DNA from: Reticulitermes lucifugus | Lineage: Eukaryota > Arthropoda > Insecta > Blattodea > Rhinotermitidae | Assembly: GCA_026260175.1 (NCBI GenBank) | Contig: JAKCWW010000554.1 | Coordinates: 1-64,000 of the forward strand | Reading direction: 5' to 3' | DNA: 64,000 nt | Shown: positions 36,201-47,100 of the stretch, piece by piece | Numbering within the stretch: the stretch's first letter is position 1 | Layout of the letters: the number at the start of each line of letters is the position of its first letter | The notes under the pieces: generated by a model | The model's input: only the letters and a program-made list of their open reading frames with translations | Databases searched by the model: none | Told to the model about the DNA's origin: nothing | Program-made: the position numbers and the translations under genes

Positions 36201-36622
36201 TGAGTATCTTAAATTGAAGTTACAATAACATATGTTACAGGCTTAGTGATTGCAATAAAGAATATTACGGATTTAAATCCAACCCTACTCCAGCAGGCGA
36301 TTTAAAAATACGTGAAGGCCAATTATTCCCAAATTTATCGTCGTATGTGACGTATTTTCGCGGCAAAAACTACACACAACAGGGACGGCCTCCTTACATA
36401 CTCGTACAATTGATTCTGCTTTCTGTGGTACCACTATTACGGAAGAATCCTGTAATCCGTGCCCGCAATGGTCTAGCACGTGATCTTGTCGACAGTTTTG
36501 ACCAATCACAATTCTGAGTTATTTATCTGTGGGTGTATTGTGTGTAATCCGTGGTTGTTAGAGTCAGTTCGACATTTGTGGCCCGTAGGTTGACAGTTCT
36601 GATGTCCAAAATTGTCACATAG

Positions 36623-36647
36623 ACGGGGGAGGTAATCCGTGGTAGTA
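36623..36647 (+). promoter_or_regulatory. 25-bp motif shared with 51757-51781, upstream of CNOT9
   Basis: Contains ACGGGGGAGGTAATCCGTGG; its exact reverse complement lies upstream of the LAPTM4-like gene. A related CCGTG-TTGTTAG word stands upstream at 36550-36562. Position is about 330 bases before the CNOT9 coding start, in the likely promoter or 5' UTR region. Function unproven; could be repeat-derived. Confidence 0.3.
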
Positions 36648-36979
36648 CGTACAATACGTCGGTGTCCTTTTTGAAGATTATTGTGGAAAGGAGGTAAGGC
36701 CTTCAGTCACATGGGATATGTGTACATATGTACGGTGTGAATAATGCAACATTTCAGTATTATCATTGGCTTTTTTTTTTTAAATGGTTCTTAAAATGCA
36801 ATGTTTTAAAACCTACATGTTATTATAAATGAATTCGCTGAGTCGTACACCAGGCTTTAATTTTAACTTTAATTTATTCCTTGTGCAACACAGATATGCA
36901 AGCATATTTATGTATTATTAACGAGTACTAATGTTAATAAGCTTTTATATACATATATTTTTTTTGTTCCCAGCTGTTC

Positions 36980-39900
36980 ATGAGTTCCCAGCAGAGTCCT
37001 GCTAACCTGCAGTCGTCGGTGGACCGCGACAAGATTTATCAATGGATTGTGGAACTGTCAAACCCTGAAACGAGGGAAAATGCGCTGCAAGAACTCAGGT
37101 GTTTTGAATTCACGATTACAGTTATGGTCACTGGAGTGTTCTTTTGATACTTGCAGTGCTTTTATTTCTTGCCATCAGATTTGTTTACTTCCTAAGCAGT
37201 GCTTATGATATTGTGTGGAGAGTTTTATAGTATGATGCTTATCTATTTGAGCTTATTCAATGCACATTTGTGTTATGTCAACTGTTGTAAAGTTCATGTT
37301 TATGTATAATTTCTATTATGCATAGCAAATTTTGGGTTAATCTAGTTTTAATTTATTTACACATTTAATTAAATTAACCTAAAAACTTGCATGGTAATGG
37401 GTATTTGTGGCTGCTTCATATACATAACTTTGAACGAGGGTTTTTTTTTGTTTTTGTTTTTTGTGAGAATGTAAATTTATTATGCAGAAACCACAGAAAG
37501 AAGGCCCATCAATTGACACTGTCCACTACTACCTTTAAGCTGTTATGTTATCTGGCATTGTTGGCATTCCTTCCAGTGACATCATCATTCTGTTTACAGG
37601 AATGTTATTTGTGATAGCTATGCATTAACATTGCTATTAACAGATGCCTTGGGCTGGTGAATTTGGGCCACAGGGGAATACAATAGTAGGCAGAATGGGG
37701 GAAACCTTGAGTGCCCTCATCCTTACTACCTGTGGAACTTTTTTCCTTGTCCTCAGTATAGAAAATTTTGAAACTTCCTGAACGTGGTATAACATATTGC
37801 TGGAAGAGACCTATGTGCCTCTGTTAGCAAAAATTGAGACATGTTCTGTGGCCCCTATTCTTTGGCCCAACATTACATCTTGTGTGTGGTGAAACCATAA
37901 AGTAAGTTATTTGAATTTTTTAAACCCTTAAATATATGTTCAGCTTTCCAGCTGTTGGCAGAAACTTCCATCTGAAGGCTGTTGGCGGTTGTTGTGATAT
38001 ATGAGGTTATAAGTGTCGATGCTGCCCCCTTTCTGAGAATGAACCTCGGCTGTTCATTTCACAAAACCAAACGCAGTGAAATGCTAACCCATGTACCCAA
38101 GATTGTTCATTATTTATTCAGTATGAATTGTTTGTGGCCCTGCGAACCACACTGTAGCATCACGTCACAAACAGAGGACACCTGTGTCTGCTAAGGAAAC
38201 AACAGGCTGTATGTTTTGGTAATTTAAGTCTGTGCTGTTCTTGCAGTAAGAAGCGAGAGGTTGTGCCTGACTTGGCACCATTGCTGTGGCATACATTTGG
38301 TACAACAGCAGCTCTCCTGCAGGAGATTGTCAACATCTACCCTGCAATCAATCCAGCCACCCTAACGGCACACCAATCAAATCGTGTCTGCAATGCTCTG
38401 GCCCTTCTACAGTGTGTTGCATCACATCCTGAGACTCGCTCTGCATTTCTGCAGGCTCATGTCCCTCTTTTCCTGTACCCGTTTCTTCACACAGTCAGCA
38501 AGACTCGACCTTTTGAGTATCTCCGACTGACCAGTCTTGGTGTGATAGGTGCTCTCGTTAAGGCAAGTAGTGACCTAAGTGTTTTGTTATTAGTTAATGG
38601 AGGAAGGACTGTTTTACAAGGAACTTACCAACTACTCATATTTAGTTTGGCTGTTTTAACGTTCACTTTTGAGGATAGTGGACATTGAGAATCCAGGATT
38701 TAAAAGATTTCCACATGGTCCAGCCCCATTTCAGTGTTAAGTTTTACCAGATTTATAGCAATGGCTGTTATTTGTGAGGGTCACTGTGATTTAGGGGAAC
38801 AATTTTGTGTCCTTATTGCATACAGAAGAATATTAGTATACAAGAGGCTCAAGTTCCGCACTTAATTTTCAGATTTTTAGAGTTTTGAAAAATGTACAGG
38901 ACCAGAAGACCTCTGTGGCTAATGATATGTAGCAAGAGATTTAATAAAAAAAAACTTAAATTCTCTTGTAGACTATATTATTGTTGTTTTTGTTTCCTTA
39001 CTGCAGGTGTGCTGCATATAAATTACTAAACAATACCTGGGTCTTCCAACATATGTAGTATCCAGAATATGCAGTGTTTTTTTTAATGCAGGACAGAACT
39101 GCAGAGCTGGTGGTGTTAGCTGTCAGCACACAGGAACACTGTTGTTGGCTGTACAGCATGCAGTCCCACAATAAAGACGTGCCCTGTACCTTAGTGCATA
39201 TGTGTTGCAGACTGATGAACAAGAGGTGATAACCTTCCTCCTCACGACCGAAATCATTCCTCTGTGTCTTCGTATCATGGAAAGTGGCTCTGAGCTCTCA
39301 AAGACTGTGGCAACTTTTATTCTGCAGAAGATCTTACTGGATGACAGCGGTCTATCGTACATCTGCCAAACCTATGACAGGTTCTCACATGTCGCCATGA
39401 TACTGGTTAGTTCTGCACTGTATAATATTTTGTTGTAGTTGTATTCTGAATAACATAACCTAACCTTATACAGGATGTACATTTCATTGTGTCCCTGAGC
39501 ATGGCAGCTTTATCGCATAGGAAGCCTGCATCTGCCATGAATTTAGAGCACTCCAGGACTCTTCTATCAAATAAAGTAGTTTGAACTGCAGGGTAGAAAA
39601 AAAACTGTAAATTGCTGGCAGATGCAGATTTCCTGTGTGATAAAGCTCCTATGCCAGCTGCCTTGGAGGGACACACAAAGTGCACTAATGCTATTATTAT
39701 GACCACTACCACAACCAACATAGAGGTGGTGCATTGCTCTGAAATATCAGTAACTTCCTACCAAAGTACCAGGCAGAGTCAAAAAGGAATGTGAATTTAT
39801 TAATTACTTGGTGTGCAACATCTGTCACAAATGGGAAGTATATCACATCTCAACATAATCGCCCTTTTTTCAATGCATATTGTATAGCGGTTCACAAGCC

Positions 39901-42174
39901 TTCTGGTCCCATCTGCCATGAAAGTTTTTGGTTGTGATCGAAGCCATGTATGCACTCTGTTCTTAACTTCATCATCAGTGGCAAATCTTCATCCACACAA
40001 GGCTTCTTTTAGTGGTCCAAGCATGTGATAATCAAATGGAGCTAAGTCTGGACTGTATGGGGTTGTGGTAGTAGTTCAAATTTCATCTGTCTGGTTGCTT
40101 TGACAGTAGCTGCTGCAGAATGCTGACACGTGTTATCGTGCAACAAGAGAACGTGCTTTTTGTGTTCAGTGTTCACCATATCACACTGGTATTCTCCTAT
40201 AAATTTCAGGTGTTTTTAACGCATTCTGACAACAAAAAACTGATCCCAGCTTGCTGTTGTACTACAGTGCAAATCAAAAGTGGTGCTGCCATCTTTAAAG
40301 AAGATTTGTAAACAAACAACACTAGTGAAACCTGACACTGACTTGACACAAGTGCCCAGTGTGTAGTTATTGAGAAAACTACTAGGTTTCGCAGTGTGTC
40401 GATCGCAGCTCTGCTACAGGCACATTTACTTTACTTTTGATTCACTTTTGTATATTGGTATCATATCACAGAAGACCAAAATCAGTCTTTGTAGCCACAA
40501 ATACTTTAAATTGCGTGACGTACCCTGACCTTAACATGTTGCATTGCTGGAGGTATGGCGCTGGTGGGTGCTCGACATTGTAAGGCCGTGTACTGAATAT
40601 GTTGCATTTCCTTAATGGATAGTACGGAGTAGTGTGAAACTTTACTGATGTGTCTGATTCTACTTGTTTCACTGCAGGGCAAGATGGTTCTGTCCTTGGC
40701 CAAAGACCCATCAGCACGGCTTCTGAAGCATGTTGTTAGATGTTATCTCAGGCTTTCAGATAATCCAAGGTAGGCATACTTTATACTTGGTCTAATATGG
40801 AATGGTTTCTAAGTGTGGTGTGCACCATGTGATCTTGTGTCTCAGCAGCATATATAGGATTTCATTTCAGTTGTGTTAAGAAGCCAGTTAAGAAATTCAG
40901 GATTTTATTTTATGGATTACACATCACTTGTACTTTGATAAAATGTTTATCCCCTTTTTCTTACTCTTTCTTCTCAAAGTGGATTTTTTTTTTCAAAACA
41001 AGCTCTTTCTTATTCCCTGGAACATTTGTAAATGGCAGCAAGGAAAGTACAGTATCCTATTGCCCAGCTCAGTTTTGTGTAGGACAGTTTGGCTATACGC
41101 AGTTGCAAACAATTAAATGTGTGGGGAAAAGAATTGCAGACACCAAAAATTTTAAATGCACATGGATAAACACTGGCGGTTACTCACTAAACCTCCGTGG
41201 AAGCTGGCATCATCAGCTAACACAATGTGTACTGTGTAAATGTTTAAGTGTCGCAACAGTACATGTATTTTGAGCGATGCAGGTTATCCATAGGTGTCTT
41301 GTATTGAGTGAGGAACCACTGTACTGGAACTTAAAACTGCTTCATCTGTGAGTATTGAAAGTACTGGTGTTGAACATATAAATCCCCTGCCAAGTATTAC
41401 ATTGGATATTGGTTGAAGACTAACCACAAAGCTGGTTGATGTAGCGGTATCAGGTCTGTCTGCCTCTTGCGAGAAATGTGGTTGGATCTTAGTAGAGGAA
41501 GTGGCTTTCCTGATGGAGGGTTTTTTCCCTTTCCGTTTTCATTTTGAAATTGGCCTGACTGCCATATTTTCTGAAGTATAGGTCACGCTGTTTATCTCGC
41601 AAAATGCTGTCTGTCACGTGCACACCTGTCATAGTCTGAAGGTATATCAGGGTTTTGTCCCTCATATTTTTCATATCCAAACTGTGCATTTTACTCTCCA
41701 GTGCATCTTACAGTGTGTACAGTATAATACTTGCACTCTTGTTCACTCCAGTAGATCATATATGCTTTCTCTATGCATCATTGACTTTGCCATTTACAAT
41801 CATGTTGGTAGTGCGGGGGGAGGGGGGGGCAATATTTTACAACACCTCCTGGCTCATATATTATAATGGCATGGTAGGGTTTTGGGGGAATGATGAATTA
41901 GAAAGGATTTGGAACAAAGCACTTACCACCTAACCAGCGTCTTATTGTGGCATTTACCTGGCGGGACTTTCTTCATATATTTGTCCATAGAGCACGGGAA
42001 GCCTTGCGTCAGTGCCTGCCAGACCAACTGAGGGATGCCACATTTGCCAACTGTCTTCAGGATGACAAATCAACAAAACACTGGTTATCACAGTTGTTAA
42101 AGAATCTAGAGACTGGACCTGTTGCTGTGGGGGACCCACGAAGCGTTGGGATCTCGCCTCTTGCCCCACAGTAA
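36980..42174 (+). CDS. CNOT9: CCR4-NOT transcription complex subunit 9 (Rcd-1/RQCD1)
   Basis: Five coding exons: 36980-37098, 38247-38562, 39211-39415 read as 39211-39405, 40678-40769, 41991-42174; total 906 nt, 301 residues, very close to the usual 299 or so. (The third exon ends at 39405.) CNOT9 is the armadillo-repeat subunit of the CCR4-NOT deadenylase, docking on NOT1 and binding effectors such as GW182 through tryptophan pockets. Seen: an N-terminal [20 protein letters not shown] block, then [70 protein letters not shown] and [14 protein letters not shown], almost identical to animal orthologues. Exon 2 ends AAG|GCAAGT, a GC donor. The 5' acceptor at 36971-36973 precedes the ATG by six bases, so a 5' UTR exon lies upstream. 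Convergent with the SDR gene downstream. A mariner remnant occupies the intron before exon 4. Confidence 0.97.
39475..39680. repeat. Inverted repeat pair of an LCDKA-coding-like sequence
   Basis: TGTCCCTGAGCATGGCAGCTTTATCGCATAGG...CTGCATCTGCCA (39497-39537) is mirrored at 39612-39677 (complement). Related sequence is at 46160-46215. By chance or descent one strand reads [10 protein letters not shown]. Probably parts of a fold-back repeat. Just after CNOT9 exon 3. Confidence 0.6.
39800..40300 (-). pseudogene. Mariner-family transposase remnant
   Basis: On the minus strand, [19 protein letters not shown] matches the second catalytic Asp block of mariner transposases (LLHDNARPH). After a stop, a degenerate equivalent of the YSPDLAPSDYH block is followed by [11 protein letters not shown]-like and QPKTFMADG-like segments and a tail resembling IEKRGDYVE. 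At least two stops and a frameshift make it nonfunctional. It lies in the CNOT9 intron between exons 3 and 4. Terminal inverted repeats were not confidently located. Confidence 0.75.
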
Positions 42175-42887
42175 AGAAGTATTGTTCGTTTGTGTGATTG
42201 TGAATGAAGCACGACAGCAGTTTGAGCATCAAAACTGCGGACTGTATCAGAAGTCATTCTTTGAGGCACTGAAGTGTTCAGACATATACTGATGGAGTTC
42301 CAAATGCAGGTGTGTGTTAAATGAAAACAAATGCAAGATGTCTGTGATGAGATATACACAGGTTAAGAGATGGTGTATGTTTAAACAAAGATAATTTTCA
42401 TTGTTATTGATCCATTAAATTTTCAGTAATAGTAACTGATGTAAACTATGGCATAACAAAAAGCATATTCAGAGTACAATGATACTGAATCAGTAGGTGA
42501 AATTCATTAATCTTGAGGGCTTCAGGAGGACTGTCTAAATTGTGTAATCCATTTTATGCCCCACACATACTAATTTATAAGCATATTGTGAAAAAGAAAT
42601 GATTACAATTCTATTTATTTTTAAAAGAGATTGGATGTTTTGTCATGTTGGTAGATACATGTACCATGAGAGCCTTAACCATGTTATTGAAACTGTAACT
42701 TGAACATTTTCTCTCCCTAAATATTTCCACTCAGAAGATGGAAATCTCTGCAAAGTATTTGGAGATTGTTTTATAGCCTGAATTGGGCAGGGCATTGAAA
42801 AGTGGCTCACAGGAAGCCCTCATGAAGTCTCTAAGTACACCACAATACCGCCCTACTTTTAATTTAGAATCATATCTCATTTAAGTT

Positions 42888-43442
42888 GATTATCATTCAC
42901 CAACAAATGCACAAAGATAATTTTTTCACTAATTACTTTATTAAAGGATTTCCCCTATANGTATTTCGGCAATCTATATTGCCATCTTCAGGGGGTCATT
43001 TTTGGTTTGTACATAGACCAATGTTCATGTGTCATAATTGGTTATTATACCATCTATAAAATTGTATAAAAATTGTGTAAAGTTGTATTATAGTATTAAA
43101 ATAGTACTAAAATAGCTTGTTAAAATTGATAGTAAGATAGTATTAAATTACATTTTGCGGTAAAATTCGTAATTATTGGCAGTGTGGACCGGTATGCTGT
43201 TCCTTGTCGGATATCTGTAGTGTTGTTGTGTGGAAGCATCTTCTCCCTTCGTGTCAGCGTGGCTTCTGGTGCCAGAAGCCACGCTGACATAGATTAATAT
43301 AATTAATTGACATAATATAGATTGCCGAAATACGTATAGGGGAAATCCTTTAATAAAGTAATTAGTGAAAAAATTATCTTTGTGCATTTGTTGGTGAATT
43401 ATAATCAGTTATATAACGATGCACGGTGAACAGAACGTGAAA
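42888..43442. mobile_element. Long inverted-repeat element with 12-bp flanking direct repeats
   Basis: Arms of about 93 bp (42888-42980 and 43314-43406) are almost perfect inverted copies. A 12-bp direct repeat CTCATTTAAGTT flanks it at 42876-42887 and 43443-43454. The right flank repeat lies 36 bases beyond the right arm, so the element is asymmetric. Between the arms is a separate 17-bp-arm hairpin at 43253-43288 (GTCAGCGTGGCTTCTGG and its complement, 2-base loop). One unknown base (42960) falls in the left arm. Noncoding. Lies between the convergent CNOT9 and SDR genes. Confidence 0.8.
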
Positions 43443-44175
43443 CTCATTTAAGTTCTTGGAAGACATTTTTTAAAAGAGATGAGAAGCAGTTTGCATCCCT
43501 TGATGTTAAACACTTTTAATAGAATGGTTGTCTAAACTTGAAGTTTTTATTTGTGCTCTGAAGTGCACTTCCCCAGGATTGCTTGTAATATTTTACACAC
43601 GGTTTATAGCGATATATGTGTTGAAGCTTTCACAGTGACAGAATCCAATAAAATCTTTTTGGGCTGTCAGCCCAAGAGATTTTATTCAGTTCATATAAAG
43701 CTTGAATATGCTTGCAATTTGCAAGAGGTATTGCAGAATTCCAGTTACCAAAGTGCAGTGAAAGGATCCAGCTAAAGTAAAATTTATAACAGTATTGAAG
43801 TTGCCAAAACCTCCTCTGGTAGACGCAGCTATGCCTTTTGAGTCTATCGGAAGACTCGCAGTAATACATATTGATTTCTGTATCTCAGCTCATAGAAGAA
43901 TGTGAGGTTTTTTCATGGCTTGCACCTCTACAAGTGATGGGCTGTATAATGATAAGCTGTCGCACGTTAACATCAGATAAGGAAGGTATGAATGGACTGG
44001 CTGAAGGAAATTAACAAGGATTGTATGTTGAAATGCATACGTTAGAAGGAACAAATCATAGCCAGTGTTCTGGTTATTACAAAACTCTGTTCTACTGATA
44101 GGATTATTTATTTGTAGATTTATAAAATCACTGCTGTGTAAATAACAGAGATGTGGACATTTTTTGTGATTAAAG

Positions 44176-47100
44176 TCAGTACTTCTGTCCAGTTGGAATA
44201 ATTGTCAGCTCATGTATCTGGAACATACAGAAGCAACATTATTATACCCATAGATAAGGTATTATATTATAATCATTGAAATAAGTTGTAATTGTATTAC
44301 TTCACTGTTTACAAGTATCGCATCACACTTTGTTTTGCATCTAATAAAAGTCTGTTTTGAAGATTCCAGGTTGCTGTGGTGTAATCCTGCATCATTGGGC
44401 GAGTAGTTCCGAATGTTCCGAAGTGTCAGAGTGCCTTGGACTGCTTGACACTGAAGATGAAGTCATTATTATCCTTTGGAACATCGTTAACTGCTCACCC
44501 ATTGATACAGTAGCACATCCCAGAAGACCAGAACCTTCAGCAACAGCACTGTGAGAACTACCTCAAACCTTTTATCAGTTTTAATAATTAATTTGTGAAA
44601 AGTCCAATGTTCTGCGTAGAGAAAGAACAGTTAGTGATTACCTGCACGTGTCGTGGGGTTCCCAGAACATACAGCACAGCATCAGCAATATCCTGGGGAT
44701 CGAGACAGGGATTCCCAGTGAAAATATCACGTGAGGTAACTGTGCGCATGTGACCAGCGTCCATGATCTCCGTGCGTACCAGACCGGGACTGAGGCTCTG
44801 TGTACAGTAATAGACTTTGTGATAGCCCAGTACAATACAGTGTAATTCTTAGCACACAAAACTTCATTTCACACTGACCGTAACGCGTATTTTGGAGTTG
44901 CTCTTGACCAGTTCACGACGCAGCCCTTCTGTCAGTGCTGTGACAGCGTGCTTTGTTGCGCCATACATATACAACATTGCGGCACTCTGCGGCAAACTGT
45001 GGCCTGAAATACTGAAGCATGCCGTAATATATCAGTTATTGAAAAATGTTGCTTATGACCTTATAAAATTATATTTCTTACTGTTTGGTTGATTAGCCAG
45101 TCAGTTTATATTCAGCAACCTGTTTATGTGAACGATGTGGCCGTCTGTGACATTACGCTCCTTCATGGAACGGAGTGCCTCCCGGGTGCAGATGCTCAGA
45201 CCAAGAATGTTAACGTCGAGCATTTGGCGCCACTCTGACGTCTCCCCATCTACATAACATTAAATGAAATTATATTTCAAGCTAAATGTAACTACATTTG
45301 TACAGTATATTATATATGCAAAATGTTAACTGATTATTTTTATGTTAAAGACCATAGCATAATTGCCGAGAAAATGTTGAATTTTAAAAGGTCTTGAAAT
45401 TGTAGCATGCATTTCCCAGCTTCTGTTATTAGTTTACCAGTGTATATCGTTCTGGATACTTTGTGTCATGCCGAATCATTGGAACTATGCCACGTCTTCT
45501 GATAATCTGTTAGCAATTCTTATATTGTAGTTTTGCCCCGTATTGGACTTGTACGGGGTCTTCAAATTATGACGCTGCAAACATGGTCGTAAAAGTGAGT
45601 GGGCCCAGACAAGTACTGAGCTAACACAGCATGATATAATGAAAGTCCTGTACTTTCTTTCTTTATGTATATATACCAACCTCCTATCAAATGCCTGTGC
45701 AGGAGGTTTCATGTATTCTTATCAAGAAAGAATATTTCAACATTGCAGTGTGCCTCATTATTATTATTAGAATGTGGGACTGTTTTCTCAATGAACCCAT
45801 GATCGCTGCTTTCTAATTCCCTTGCAGCGCATCATAATTCTCGATCATTTTCACACCTGTGAGTATTTTAATGATAAATAATTGTATTAAATATACCACT
45901 CTGAAGTAATGTGCAAAGCATATGCACCTAGATTTGTACATATGGGGATGGAGTGTGTTATTACAGTGCGTAGCATTTATACGTCATATATTGCCTGGTT
46001 TCCAGTTCCTCATCCTAGGTGGGGTGCCAGCCATTGTTAGTTTATTCATAGTTTTCCACAAGGCTGTGGTCACTCCCTCATGAGTCATAATCATCCTGTT
46101 ACATGGCCTTATGTTACCAAAGCACTTCAAAAGCATCGCTAAATACAGGGCATCTCTTTTATCGTGACCCTGGGCAGCTTTATCGCACAGAAGGCCCGCA
46201 TCCGCCAGGACATCGTGCGACAGCTGCCCTGGTTGGGGCACGATGAAAGGAACATTCCTGCATCTCTGCGCATTTCTGTAGTGCTACCTGCGAGGAACGA
46301 TTGGTGTGCGACCCCCGCATTGTTGATCATGATGTCCACGCCGCCAAGGTGCTCCTTGATCCATGAGAAGGCGGCCAAGATGTCTTGCTCCTTGGTTATG
46401 TCGCACTGCACTGGGTGCAACTCCCCTGGCACGTTCTGCAAAGTGTCGGATGCTTCCTGCACATACGAGGTTGTGTGTTAGTCGTAGTTGCTCAGGGTGG
46501 GTAAAATGAAAGATCGGACCCAGTCCCCTACAGAAGTATCAGTTTCATTAAGTCAGTAACAACAGGCTACCTACATGCAGCCACGTTTGTTGAGAACCCG
46601 GTTCATGCACTGTGTATATTTCATCTCGCTCGGAGATCTCTTCAGCATGTAACTTTAACGCGCAGTGACATCTGCAGTGATCGGTGAAGTTGAACCATCC
46701 ATCGACTTTGTATATTCTTACAAACTAACGGCCGAAAAATCTAAATGGTAGTCACTTTCGTTGGTGATTGTGTTAGCCCATCGGCATCGGGTATACTTCC
46801 CTCTCTTCGCCTAACCATTTTATTCACACGAATACCCTCGTGATAACCTTCGCTACGGACAAGGACTTTGGCCAGAGGGCGCTGGACTGGAGAATATATG
46901 CCCGCATACCCACGCACACCAGTCTGCGACTTATGTCAGGCGCCAGTAGCAAAGGTCGGGTAATGGTTAATAGGTGCATGGCGAGACCGCCGGTTAAGAG
47001 TTCGGCGGAAAGATGAGTTCCACGCAGAGAATTTACGTGGGCGATATAAATCAAAGGCGCGTAAGCATCGGGCTCCAACAATCACACACGGAAACCTTGA

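Larger units (their letters stand above)
25864..36973. other. Hk 3' UTR and intergenic DNA
   Basis: AT-rich, no coding sequence recognised on either strand. The first kilobase or more is probably Hk 3' UTR; AATAAA words occur at about 26579 and 26597. A CAGTGGCGGCTAGTGACC sequence at 28536 looks like one end of a hAT-type MITE, but no partner end was found. The 81-bp duplication is at 30130. From about 36280 the sequence becomes less AT-rich, in keeping with the CNOT9 promoter and 5' UTR. Confidence 0.6.

Noticed and set aside
38563-38600. Read-through of CNOT9 exon 2 as a truncated isoform (open to 38688)
   Set aside because: The following sequence loses all CNOT9 similarity at the GC donor; intron retention cannot be judged from sequence alone.
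40935-41273. 112-codon plus-strand frame in the last CNOT9 intron
   Set aside because: The flanking CNOT9 exons join perfectly without it, and the peptide is low-complexity Phe/Ser.
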